A stretch of 64,000 nucleotides of DNA from Numida meleagris (Eukaryota > Chordata > Aves > Galliformes > Numididae), in contig NC_034410.1 of the NCBI RefSeq assembly GCF_002078875.1, forward strand, positions 98,292,384 through 98,356,383, read 5' to 3'. Below, in pieces: positions 51,846 through 62,803 of this stretch. Numbering within the stretch: the first letter of the stretch is position 1; every line of letters starts with the position of its first letter. Position numbers and translations under genes: made by a program. The notes under the pieces were generated by a model that had not been told where the DNA came from, ran no database searches, and was given only the letters and a program-made list of their open reading frames with translations.

Positions 51846-52074
51846 CTGCCTCATATCCCTGATGAGGGTAATGGTTCCAGTTGGTTGCTGTTCATCCAGG
51901 CAGACCTGAGAGCTGTGCTCAGTGGGATTTTGGGCACTTCTGTAGTTTGACCATCTTGGTGCCCAAATGAGGTCAGCAAAGGGGAGATGGCCTGACCAGC
52001 ATACCAGCCATCTAATTTCAACCTGTGCACCACAGAAGAGGTGACAGCCACCTCCAGCTATGGTGATTTCATAT
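51846..52074 (-). CDS. Exon-like open segment next to the candidate terminal exon (speculative)
   Basis: On the minus strand a CCTCAG acceptor-like site at 52,075-52,076 and a CAG|GT donor-like site at 51,845/51,846 bound 229 bases. One phase is open from YEITIAGGGCHLFCGAQ to TLIRDMRQ. A second phase is also open, with a 66-codon frame to a stop at 51,851. The segment is richer in G+C than its surroundings. It lies downstream of the stop codon of the exon at 52,285-52,512, so it may be 3' UTR, an alternative exon or a degraded repeat. The donor (GTCAAA) is weak. Confidence 0.2.
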
Positions 52075-52100
52075 CTGAGGATGGTTGATTTCTAAATGTA

Positions 52101-52106
52101 TTTAAT
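52101..52106 (-). terminator. Possible polyadenylation signal ATTAAA
   Basis: TTTAAT on the plus strand reads ATTAAA on the minus strand, about 180 bases after the stop codon of the candidate terminal exon. ATTAAA is the commonest variant of the vertebrate polyadenylation signal. A+T-rich DNA makes chance occurrence likely, so support is only positional. Confidence 0.2.
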
Positions 52107-52284
52107 AATGGACTAGGGAAATATTAACCCCAAAGCCAATATCTATTCCAAAGGTTTGGGTTATTTCATCACTCGATGGAAGCAAAGGGTGAAGACAAAA
52201 CAAACATTAGTATTCTGAGAATATGGAACACAGAGAAGAAAAGAAGCACTGACCCTCAGTAAGGTTTGGATAAAGTTCTAAATC

Positions 52285-52512
52285 TCAGATGTTCAAAGGA
52301 TTATTCACATCACATTCAGGTTCAGCAGACTCAGCTGCAGGGTATTCGAGGGGGTTTGGTGCCTCCATCTGTCCAGGGTTTCCTGTCTGCCCAACAGCAA
52401 GGTAATTCAGCTGTGGATCCTCTCCTCCTATAGGTGGGATATATACAATGAAGTAATTTCGGCAAAATACAGGCATGTGTTTCCACAGTCCACTCTGCCA
52501 TCCATTCCAAGT
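52285..52512 (-). CDS. Candidate terminal coding exon of an unidentified host gene
   Basis: On the minus strand a good acceptor (pyrimidine-rich TTTGATTTCTCAG) ends at 52,513. It opens 75 codons in phase 0, beginning TWNGWQSGLWKHMPVFC and ending in a Pro/Glu-rich tail (EYPAAESAEPECDVNNPLNI) before TGA. The composition is unlike the surrounding chance frames: balanced residues, two Cys, four Trp and a hydrophilic C-terminus without a membrane segment. I do not recognise the protein, and no upstream exon could be firmly identified in the window, where it would lie at higher coordinates. The 3' UTR would run leftwards. A second frame is open over the same bases, so coding status is probable, not proven. 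Confidence 0.5.
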   Translation of the reverse strand, partial: TWNGWQSGLWKHMPVFCRNYFIVYIPPIGGEDPQLNYLAVGQTGNPGQMEAPNPLEYPAAESAEPECDVNNPLNI

Positions 52513-53939
52513 CTGAGAAATCAAACATGAATATTATTGTGTATGAGACATTAATGATTTTGTGAGGTAAAATAATCATTGATAAGTTTCTAAAAGAAAA
52601 TGAAAAATAAGAAAGTAGTGTTATAGTATATAATATAGCATCCTTCTAAATGAATGATTCTATATGTTTGTCTGAGTTTAGTTCAAAACACAATGAGAAT
52701 TCAATTCATAACTACTTTTACTAGTTGTTGACTAACTGAAGAATTATTTTGGAAGGTCAGTTGCTCAAGAGCTGATATTATTAGTATTTTAATGCTTTTC
52801 TCATCAACAATTAAAGGTGTCCTCATTATTAACTATTTGTCAGTTACAATACATTTATGGAAATCATTTGTTATTTTTAATTAATTCTATGTAGAAAATG
52901 CCTATCAAAAGAAAAAAATGTGTAAGGTATTACTTGTTTTCTATCTTTTGTTTGAAACGTTGCTTCATAAACAAGAGAAATTTTAAATAATTTTTGCCAG
53001 TTGTAAGATCAGCTCACTGATACCTAGTTATGGCCTCAAATTACTGCGGTCTTAATTTTGTCTGTTGTGCTATACTCTCAAATTTTAGATTATGTCTGAG
53101 CTAACAAACCAAAGTAACGCATAATACAAAGGAATTCAGCTGGACTCATGGTATGGGACACTGACCATAAAATATAAAATGCCTAGAGCAATTCCACCAC
53201 TCAAAGCCTTGAAAAGGGTATAATTTGAGCAACTCAGTGTTCTTCTACTAATATCTTTGAAGTAAAGCATATTTTCCATTAACACAACAGGAATAATTAC
53301 AACCCATACTATGCAGAAGGACTTTATGCAGAAGTAAATTCAACTCTGTGAACTTTTTTTACAGGTTATAATTAGGCCCCAGAATTGCTTTCTTTGAAAT
53401 AAAATTTGCTGTGTTGGACTAGGAGTATCATTACATTCCTTCCTCCAAAATGCATGTATAAATAATGCACTTTCTGGGTTAACTGTAAGGGATTTGATTT
53501 CACATTTTTAGAAGAAAATAAATCTTATTATAATTATTTATGTTCTATTTAGAATTAGATATACAAGTACAAGTCATTATTCCTTTTTACAAAAGAGGAG
53601 ATCATCAGTACTTGACCTGATGTAGTATACAGGGGAATATAAAATCCATTCTTAGGAAGGTCACTGTTACAACATATTTTTAAGCTTTATTTGTATGAAA
53701 ATGGTATTTTTGCCTCAATGTCAGCTTTCAGTGACACTCCCTTTAGTCTCAAGAAGAAAGACAAAGTCCAGGTGATTTACATCTCAAATCATTTTCCTGA
53801 AAGCAGCACAATAACCAGAGATATGGTGCGTGAGGCTTGAGAGGCCCCAGATTGTTGACCAGTCAGTGGAAGTTGGTCCAAGGCAGTACCAGGTGCTCCT
53901 AAATGATGTCAAACTATTATCTGTAGGATCCTTTTCTGG
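52513..53939. other. Unique A+T-rich DNA
   Basis: If the exon at 52,285-52,512 is real, this is intron of that minus-strand gene. No further exon or repeat recognised. Confidence 0.5.
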
Positions 53940-54022
53940 AAACTTAAAATGATACCTCCATATTAGATTAGATATTAAGAATTTATTTTTAACTAAAGGG
54001 TAGTGAAGTAATGAAATTTCTG
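53940..54022 (+). mobile_element. Probable old CR1 remnant
   Basis: TTAGATTAGATATTAAGAA, TTTTTAACTAAAGGGTAGTG and AAGTAATGAAA align by eye with the CR1 stretch encoding 'FRLDIRKKFFTERVVKHWN'. Neither flank continues recognisably and no tail is present, so this is a short, highly diverged relic. Confidence 0.45.
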
Positions 54023-54780
54023 GATTTGAGGTTTTTTGGAGTAGACAAGACAAACATTAGCCAGGAATGATGGGCTCAGTTGTGGCTGAGTCTGCTTTGG
54101 GGGCAAAGAAGTGGCTAAGATGATCTTGCAATTTCCCAAGGAACAACTTCGGACAGATATACGAACTATTCCTGCCTCTAGTATTTTCTAAGTTTTCTTT
54201 CTTGAAACATTTCCCATTGTAGCTAGTCAGTCACAGTTACCTCATCCCACCATCTCATACGGCAAGGAACATCCCTGTTATGAATTACAATTTCTTCCTT
54301 CACACATTTCCAGCTTTTCATGACTATCCAGTCCCTACTTGGCTTTTCTTCTGCCACGTGGATCTCTAGCTGCAATGCTACATTTATCCGTCAGGATCAG
54401 AAATCAGTGAAAGGGCTCAGGAGACAAGAATTGTCTGACTTTTCACAGCGTTCTCCATCAATAGCCATCAGTGTCACTCTCTGTTTTGCTCACTTCATGA
54501 CCATGTGGCTGTGCATCAACTGGATCACATGTGCTGTCTTTCTCCATACTTTTTACCAAGACCTGGTCTTCAAGCTAATACTTATTTATTGTTGCAGTAG
54601 CTGAGATTTGAGATAGAAACGTATGCTCTGTGATTCCCAACTTTCAAAAACATAGCTAAGCTATCTCTAAATCAAGTTCTTTAGGTACTCTTAGTAGTGT
54701 AGTTGGCTGGTCCCACATACGATTATGACTGCAGCTGCACTGCTTCCACTGAAATCCAAGCCAAGGTTAAAACTATTTGT
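54023..54780. other. Unique spacer
   Basis: No gene or repeat recognised. A 94-codon plus-strand frame (54,320-54,604) has no known domain. Confidence 0.55.
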
Positions 54781-55347
54781 ACTACTGAACACAAGCCAGT
54801 GGTGTGTTCCTGCAATTAAAGCTAAAAACACACTGGACTGCATTGACAGGAGCATAATAAGCAGCTGGAGGGAAATGATTATTCTTTTCTACTTGGTGCT
54901 GTGATTTGGCTGAATATTCAGCACTTGTTCTGATTTTGGTCTTCCTGCAGTAATATGAGCAGAGAAAGTTCAGCAGATACCTACCAAGACAGTTGAGGGG
55001 ATGGAGCATATACCTTACTAGAAGAATCAAAGGGGAGTGTGTTTGTTCAATGTGAAGCAAATAGGTTCAAAAAGGTACAATTACTTCTTCAAGTGCCTAG
55101 AAAGGGGTATTAGAGAAGGTGAAGCAGCTTCTTCTAAGAGATACACAGTGGAAGAATAAGGCATTAGTCACAACCTGCAACAAGAGAAATCAGTACTGCA
55201 TTATAACAAAAAAACCCATGAATTGGTCAAGCTAAACATGGTGAGGCAATTAACTTTACAGTTTTGGAGCTCTACTTTCAGCACAATGTTGGCCTAGACA
55301 GCCTCCTTGGTGTCTTCCAACCCAAATCTTCCTGTGACTGATTCTAC
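54781..55347 (+). mobile_element. Old diverged CR1 LINE fragment
   Basis: The left end matches the ORF2 region 'QQCVPAIKAKNTLDCIDRSIISSWREMIILFYLVL', visible as AAGCCAGTGGTGTGTTCCTG followed by CTGCATTGACAGGAGC. The right end retains TTGGCCTAGACAGCCTCC and GTGTCTTCCAACCCAAATC, then a decayed tail TGTGACTGATTCTA. Many indels and substitutions make it one of the oldest CR1 copies here. Confidence 0.75.
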
Positions 55348-56286
55348 TCTTTGTCTTCACAGAAGAAATGTCTTGGTAAACAACCCTAGCACAAGAAAAA
55401 TCTTTGTATCTCTTGCATATGAGAACTGCTTTAGCTGTGTGGTCTGTGTGGGAGGAGAAATCATAGGACGGCTGCATCTCCATATTAGAGCATACAATAG
55501 GATTCAGTAGTTCCCAGGATTCTTGGAGTATACTACAGGATATGATTATTAATAATAAGAATTCCAGTAACTTTTTATTAGGATCAAGTTTATCCTCCAC
55601 AGAATAATAGTAGTTCCGTTAGGCTAATTTTGAAAGGATTTGATCTGATCTGTGTATGAGCTAAGTTGTTGTGACGCTGGAGGAAATGAGAAATCATAAT
55701 CTCTTTAAGAAAGCTGCACTAAAGAAATGCCCCAGAGTTCACACTATTGCTCACCTTATTTTATGGAGTTCCTTTCCCTTTCAATGTGCTATATTTTATT
55801 AGGAAAAGGCAAAAGGGTTTTTCCTCACTGGACAATATATTGAGTAAATGTGGTACATGTAATGTTTACAAGGAAGTTGTAAACATATATCTAGCATCAA
55901 ACAGAAACTATATCGCTCTTCACTGTTGTAATCACTGTCCTTTGAAGTCTGAGATCCCATAATTATCCATTAAAAAAATTAGTTATGATCTAGTTTTTCT
56001 TTCATGTAGGAAGTTACTCCAATGACGCTACTTAGAGCAATTATACTTCCCCCACTCCAAAACATATACATGGTTATTAAAGATATTTAAACCCCTGTAC
56101 TATGGACATTTCTCTGATTTTGAGATAAAAGCCACTTAAAAAAAATGCTTTTCTTTAGAAACAGTTCCATCTGTGCTACTGTACTACAGTCTGATTAGCA
56201 CTGCAGCTAATGAGAAACAAAAGCATAGACTAGCTTATTAGACACAGACAGACACCAAGAATAATTGTGATATTTAAAGCAGAGTT
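55348..56286. other. Unique A+T-rich spacer
   Basis: Nothing recognised in about 940 bases. Confidence 0.6.
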
Positions 56287-56821
56287 ATAGAGTCACAGCA
56301 TCACAGAATATCCAGAGTTGAAGAGAAACTTCAAAGATCCTGGAGTCCAACTCCTGGCTCCACATGGATCACCCCAAATGCAAATCCTATCTCTGAGTGC
56401 TATCCAAATGCTCCTTGAACTCAGGCAGCTCGGGGCTGTGCCCACTGCCCTGGGCAGCCTGTTCCATGCCCACCGCCCTCTGGTGCAGACCCTTTCCCTA
56501 ACCCCCACCTGCCCCTCCCCTGACACAGCTCCATGCCGTTCCCTCGGGCCCTGTCGCTGTCCCCAGAGAGCAGAGCTCAGCACTGCCCCTCCGCTCCCTG
56601 TGAGGAGCTGCAGCCGCCATGAGGCCTTCCCAGAGCCTCCTCTACTCTGGGCTGAACAGACAGACGGACCTTTGCTGCTCCTCCTACGTCCCACCCTCTG
56701 GACCCTTCACCATCTTTGCAGCCCTCCTCTGGATGCTATCTAACAGTTTAATGTCCTTCATACATTGTGGTGCCCAAAACTTTACCTAGTGCTCAAAGCG
56801 AGGCTGTACCAGTGCAGAGGT
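56287..56821 (-). mobile_element. GC-rich CR1 LINE fragment (minus strand)
   Basis: Starts at its 3' end with ATAGAGTCACAGCATCACAGAAT, the reversed tail. It continues through the reversed 3' UTR and C-terminal coding (TGCCCTGGGCAGCCTGTTCC, then GAGCAAAGGTCC..-type text) to a 5' truncation near 56,821. It is the most G+C-rich 500 bases of the window. Open frames of 133 codons (minus) and 141 codons (plus) result from this composition and are not intact CR1 protein. The wording differs from other copies, suggesting a separate subfamily. Confidence 0.88.
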
Positions 56822-57913
56822 ATGTAAGCGAAGAGACTGTTTTGTCATTTAGTTCCTTTATCTTCTGTATACTTTTAGCACTCTGGAAAAGTTTTTAGGA
56901 ACTGTTACATTATTTTATCAGAACCACAACAAACATATCATTCACAATGTTTCTTCATAGACATAAAATATTTGCCATTTTAATCAGTGAAGTGGCTTTT
57001 AAATATATAATTTTCTGTAGTAGAATAAACAACATATTTTTTATACACTCATCTCCAGCAAATGTTGCCCATTTTATCAGAGAAACTTTGGCATTCCTGC
57101 AGTGAAAATCATTTATCCTCCTCTGAAAATTGCTTTTGCTTTGTAGAAATTGTTAAATGAAGCTGAAAAAGGTTCAGTTGCCCTGAGAATTGGCAGAAAT
57201 ATTATTCATTTGCTTGGATTTGTTTGAATTTTCTGCACATTTTGACAGCACAATAAGACACTACATATAAAGAGGCAGACACACTATTTGTAAATTCAGC
57301 TAAACACCTGAGACAGTATAACCAAAATATAATACATTTACCATTTGGTACCTTTTCCATTTGTTGTAGATTTCTTGGTTGTTACTTCCTGTTGAAGTTC
57401 ACAGGGGCAGATGGAGAATTGAAAGCCCCAGGAGATGAAGGCTAAACCAGTATAATCCAGTGCCAACTCACAAATTTCAGATTTTGGCTGATGTTTCGTT
57501 AATGTTATACTACCAGGAAATGTAATAATATTATACTGGAGGAATATTCAGCATATGTATTGGACAGTACATACGTCCAATATTCCCACCTGTTAAGTAC
57601 CTGGGCATATACTTGGATCACTCAAGTTTGTTGTTTGTGTCTGCTCCAGCAGAACTGTGAAACACAGGCATATAAACACATAAGCATTTTGGCTTGTTTA
57701 GAGTACAGAAGGATCTTTGCAAGTTTCTCAGTAGGGTTGACAACTCTGATTTGGTTTTCAATTAGGGAATGATCCATTTCCATGCTCCCTAAAATAACAG
57801 GTACAGTCATTTCTAGCTGATGTTTAGCACACAGTGGAAGAAAAAACTACGATGGCAGAGGTACATGGTCATTTTTCCCATTCTACAGATGCTGTAGTTT
57901 ATAAATACAGATA
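56822..57913. other. Unique A+T-rich spacer
   Basis: No gene recognised. A short imperfect inverted repeat (TATTGGAC...GTCCAATA) lies at about 57,559-57,583. Confidence 0.6.
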
Positions 57914-58790
57914 TCATAGAATCATAGAATCATAGAATGGCTTGGGTTGAAAAGGACCTCAAAGATCATCGAGTCTCAACCACCCTGCCAAGTGCAGAGT
58001 CGCCAACCACTAGACCAGGCTGCCCAGAGTCACGTCCAGCCTGGCCTTGAATGCCTCCAGGGATGGGGCATCCACAGCCTCCCTGGGCAACCTGTTCCAG
58101 TGCGTCACCACCCTCTGTGTGAAAAACTTCCTCCTAATATCTAACCTAAATCTCCCCTGTCTCAGCTTAAAACCATTCCCCCTTGTCCTATCACTATCCT
58201 GTTTATACGCTCCCTTCAAGTATTGGAAGGCCACAATGAGGTCTCCCCGGAGCCTTCTCTTCTCCAAACTAAACAAGCCCAGTTCCCTCAACCTTTCCTC
58301 ATAAGAGAGGTGCTCCAGCCCTCTGATCATCTTGGTCGCCCTCCTCTGCACTCGTTCCAACAGCTCCACATCCTTCTTGCGCTGGGGGCCCCAGGCCTGG
58401 ACACAGTACTCCAGATGGGGCCTCACAAGAGCCGAGTAGAGGGGGACCACCACCTCCCTCTCCCTGCTGACCACTCCTCTTTTAATGCAGCCCAGAACAT
58501 AGTTGGCCCTCCGGGCTGCCAGCGCACACTGCTGGCTCATGTCCAGCTTCTTGTCCACCAGGACCCCCAAGTCCCTCTCTGCAGGGCTGCTTTCAAGTAC
58601 TTCTTCCCCCAGGTTGTATAAATACCTGGGATTGCCCTGGCCCAAGTGCAGCACCCTGTTGAACCTCGTTAGGTTCTCGTGGGCCCACTTGTCCAGCCTG
58701 TCCAGGTCCCTCTGGATGGCTTCCCTTCCTTCCAATGTATCGACTGCACCGCTCAGCTTGGTGTCATATGTTACAAATATGTACGTATCT
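57914..58790 (-). mobile_element. CR1 LINE, best preserved copy in the window
   Basis: The 3' end at the left consists of three reversed octamer units (TCATAGAA repeated). It then runs through the reversed 3' UTR and the ORF2 C-terminal coding region to a 5' truncation near 58,770-58,790. The frame stays open for 261 codons and the stop falls at the expected place after the GSLV end. Low divergence marks it as one of the youngest insertions here. It lacks the RT catalytic core and all of the upstream element, so it cannot be autonomous. It abuts an LTR at its 5' side. Confidence 0.97.
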
Positions 58791-58795
58791 TCCAC
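58010..58795 (-). pseudogene. 5'-truncated CR1 ORF2 protein (reverse-transcriptase C-terminal part)
   Basis: A 261-codon open frame. In order: [13 protein letters not shown] just after the position of the lost RT catalytic core, then [111 protein letters not shown] and [20 protein letters not shown]. Two in-frame gaps are visible against the usual CR1 wording: about 4 residues before VLHLG and about 9 between AYKQD and SDRTRG. The N-terminal endonuclease and RT palm are missing. The first codons ([10 protein letters not shown]) are partly flanking or diverged sequence. A dead fragment despite the open frame. Confidence 0.9.
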
Positions 58796-58797
58796 AT

Positions 58798-59142
58798 TGT
58801 CGTGGAAATGCTAAGTCACAGCCTGACCCAGTGATTGAGCACCTGGTGGGAAGGCAGGGCCAACCCAGGGGAGCTCAGATGCATGCAATGCTCCTGAGTG
58901 ACTGGAAGGGATGGAGCCAGGATCCACCTCTTCCCAGACCTCATTTCAGGGTTGGCAGTAGATGTGAGGGTATTTTGCTGGAGATCCCTGCCTGCTTGAG
59001 GCCTTCCAAGGGTGAGCAGCTTTTTTTCCCTTTGTTTCTGTGTCTATGGCTGCTGCATTTGGGCTTTTCCTTGTTTGCTGCAGCCAAAGACTTCACTGCC
59101 CTGCTATTATCACTGTGCTTTCCATCACATTATAGTGTTACA
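58798..59142. mobile_element. Short LTR-like element, copy B
   Basis: Begins TGTCGTGGAAATG and aligns with the solo LTR at 43,240-43,569. The first 150 or so bases have three mismatches with copy A, while the rest is clearly more diverged. Alignment puts the end at 59,134 (ATTATA); a second possible end, GTGTTACA, is at 59,142. With the latter, CACAT before and CGCAT after differ at one base and could be a decayed duplication. A 166-codon plus-strand frame runs across this element and its flank but starts in the adjoining CR1, so it is not a gene. Confidence 0.65.
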
Positions 59143-62100
59143 CGCATGGTACTCCATAGGGAGAATTTCCTTTTACTGAGTATGTATGTGCAACTCTACA
59201 CATTTCATTTTAACAGTTTCCAGCAAATTATCTAAAGTAACATGTATCTCTCCACCTGTGAATTGTCCATCTAATTTCAGGGAGACAATTTAAATGCTGG
59301 CAGTCAGGTTTGTGTCCACATCCTCCACACTAATGGGCTCTTAAGGTTCCACCTAATACTGACTTGATCCACTGGGGATATGTTGACTGGTGCCAATGGT
59401 TTTGAGTCAGACCCACTCTCTATATTCCTTTTTTTTTTTTTTTTTCTTGTCCAGTTTGCCCAGTGATGGGCTGAACAGCTGGCAGTAACTTGGAGGTGCA
59501 GCAAGCACCTATGAGAATCTGCATTCTGATGAGCTGCTTCCTGGCTGCAGAGGTGTTGCAGCTAAGAGAGCTGAATCCCACCTTAGTGGGACAAGCAGCA
59601 CAGCCATAGAAATAAAGTGAACTAGGGAGAGACAGATGTTGTGAACTATGTCTGTTATTCAGATATGGGAAGATTTAGCCTCAAATTAAATTAGAGATGG
59701 GAAAGAGGATGAGTGTAGGGCAAGAGCCAAGCTGGGTACATTTATATCCACCTCAGTAACCCTCATCCGGCCACCCTGCCAAGCTATCTACTTAATTAGG
59801 TAGTTTGTAAAGCAGTGTTTTCTTATTCTGTCCAAACAAAAATATTCTTTGAAGATTAGTTGAAGAAAGTTGAAAGGAGCCCTTTCAGGGAGCACTGAGC
59901 CTCATTAAAGCTGGATAGAATGGCGATAATGGATAGTCCAGGGAAAAGACTAAGAAGTTACTTAGAGCTGCTGTAATTGGGACATAGTGGTGGCTGTAAA
60001 CTGATTGCTCATGTGTGAAGTTAGTACAGTCATAAAAGATATCGATATCTCACATAAGTCTTGTAATGTAATCCAACAATATTTTTGATTAAGTTGTTTA
60101 GACTGATGCAATCTGATTTGTGTTTAAGGAATAAATAGTTCTTTCACTGCGAGTTAGTGGGGAGCATTAACTATTTTCTCATTCCTGTTTAGAAGAATGA
60201 GAAATCTGATTCTGATCGTTCTTTCTTTCATTTTTATGACAGGAAATATTAAAACTTAATTGACCAAACTAGCTATGTGTTCTTCCTTATTTAGTACAGA
60301 GCAGCCCAGATGGTTTCATGTAAAAGTATGGTGTCCTAGCAATGATAAATCTCTGAACTTCTATCAAATAACAAACTCTATGTAGTACTTCTGCATTGTG
60401 GAAGGAAGCCTTTAGTCTTAATTGTGAACAGGTAGTGTTCACAGTCAGTGTGAACTGACTCTTATCAAAAAGAGAAATATGGAGAACAGCTTCCTGAAAT
60501 GCCCCATTCCTATGCATACAAAGAAAAACTAACATATTCAAAAATACTTTTGAATTAATGGTTCTTGAATTATTCAGATATGCTATACAATGATGCTTGT
60601 TTGCCAGCTCTACTGAAATGTTTTCCAGCTGATAAATACACCAGTGACTGTTATGCTATTAAAATAGTCAATAGACATCATGAAATTGATCAATATGTAG
60701 GAAATACGCCCTTTTCTCCCTCGAGCCCATCATTCTTTTTACAAAATCCATATACATTCTTGCTTATTTTACATTCAGTTTCTAAATTGAGTTCTGATAA
60801 AAAGGCAGTGCCAAGTTTTGCTGCATAAATTGGACTGCTTCTTTCCAAAGTATTTTTTTGTAAATGGTATAACTATGGTCAGTAGTTAAATATAAAAGTT
60901 ACTGCAGGGCTGCTTAAGATTTCACATTGCATCTTCCACTGTTGAATATAACAAGAAGAGAAGGAGATTCTGATATGTGACTGTCTTTCTTGGGCAGCTT
61001 ACATATATGTGTTCTAAAAGAGTAACCTCAAAACTGAGCACTGCGTTATAGAAGTTATTCTCTATTTTCAACAAACTTTGTAACTTTTACTTCATTTTTC
61101 TTTTTAAATGCAGTAGATAGCCATTCCATTTCAACTCACAGTTTATCAGCCTAAATTGAAGAGAGATTTTTTTGTTGTTAATTCCATTATTTTCCTGGAG
61201 TGTATGTTTTCTTTCAGTTGGAATCTTAATATGCAACCTAAAATAAGATGTAGCAAGCTATGCTTTCATGATTAATTTTCATTCCACTTGAGACACCATG
61301 AATCAATTTGTAAGTGTTCCAGGTACAATATCCTTTATATTACACAGATTTGTGTATGTGTCTATTGAAACTTAACACTTAGACAAAAGAACAATCTAAT
61401 AATGCATATTAATACTCGGACTCCTGAACAACATGCAGTTTTCACTGTTAATCCACTGTTAACTAATTCCACTGTTAATCCAAATTATTAGAATTTGACA
61501 GGAAAAAAAATTGCATAAATTAAAAAGAATATTGTAACCTGTATTCTGGAGATTCACTTTTTTAATGACTAAACAGTACAAAAATTGCATTAGATAAGAC
61601 ATTAAGATACAAAACCCAAATACTTGGTATCACTTTACCAAGTTTATTTGAATCCAAGAGGCGTTATTTCCGTATTTTAGTTCAGAGCATGAGCTTTTTA
61701 ATCCTGTTAAAACTGAATGCCAAATTATACGCCTGGTCTTTGTCCAGACAAAAAAAGCTGTGTTGAGCTCCTGTGAAATCAAGGGATTCTGTATGACCAT
61801 ATTATTATTCCAACTAAGTATTATGGTCATATATTTATAAAAAGAATGTGGTTAGCTTAAGAACAGTTTCTGTGGTCTGTGCTGCTTGACGTTGTACAAA
61901 AGAGTAAGTGTTACTTTTTTGACACTACAGCAATACTGCAAGTTGTGGCATTGGGTGGATTTGCTGGAAGGTTCTAAGTACCTTCAGTTCCTTTTAGGAG
62001 GAATAAACTTTTAATGTGTGCCTGTCCCTCATAGCACCAAAGAAAGGTCTGTCATTATTATAGATAGAGAATCACAGGTGCCTGTCAAAGAGGAAAATGC

Positions 62101-62803
62101 ATACTGCTATGCTTGTCACATACCTTCTCCCTCAGGTTTTCTGAGCTGGCTGTCTTGCACCAAATGCTACTGTAATTTCCATCTGTGGAGAGACTGCATT
62201 TAAAATTATGGCCTTGCTTGAAAAGTTGATGTGTATTGAAAGAAGAGGGCAAGAACTATTTCTCTCAAAGGTTTTTTTCCAAAAAAAATCTTTCATTGCT
62301 TTTTAGTTTTGTTAAATTTCTTTTCTTTATGCACATACACTGTTAAAATGTTTTGTCTTTAATTCATGTGACCTGCTCTTTGGTTATGTGAAGTTCTTGA
62401 GCAAAACTGGTTTGTGTTATTCATGCCACAATTCATGGGAGAGAGTAACAGAGGCAATATTAACAAAGTTTGCTAGTGAAGCCTTTCCCCAAATGCCTCT
62501 TGTGAAGGATGAAATGCAAAATTCTATAAAGCAGAGATTAAGGCATGATGCCATTTTATGTCTGTCACCTCTCACAGTAAATCCAGGGTCACTGGTGCAG
62601 ATATCTTGTGCTCCTGCACAAATCCTAGTGGTCTGTTATTACTATTTCCAAAACACATTTACCAAAAAGGGACATGCAAAGAAGTGACTGTTTTGTAGTT
62701 ATATTGCTAGAACTCTGACAGCTAGTAGGAACCCTCAGTGTTTTACTCTGCAGTGAAGTTTTGTATCTATCATCTCCTCCTTGAATTCTAAAAGACTTTT
62801 TGG

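Noticed and set aside
56293..56743. 133- and 141-codon open frames on opposite strands
   Set aside because: Both lie in a GC-rich CR1 fragment; low stop density follows from composition and neither reads as intact CR1 protein.
57541..57594. Nested short inverted repeats (GGAATATT...AATATTCC and TATTGGAC...GTCCAATA)
   Set aside because: Eight-base arms with loops are common by chance in A+T-rich DNA.
58223..58814. Plus-strand frames of 132 and 103 codons
   Set aside because: Antisense shadows of the CR1 protein frame on the minus strand.
58735..59235. 166-codon plus-strand open frame spanning a CR1 end and an LTR
   Set aside because: Starts in the antisense of CR1 and runs through the LTR into flanking DNA. 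The part shared with the 43.2-kb LTR shows more replacement than silent change.
61440..61485. Repeated CACTGTTAAT words
   Set aside because: Three short imperfect copies within 45 bases; too short and irregular to call a satellite or regulatory array.
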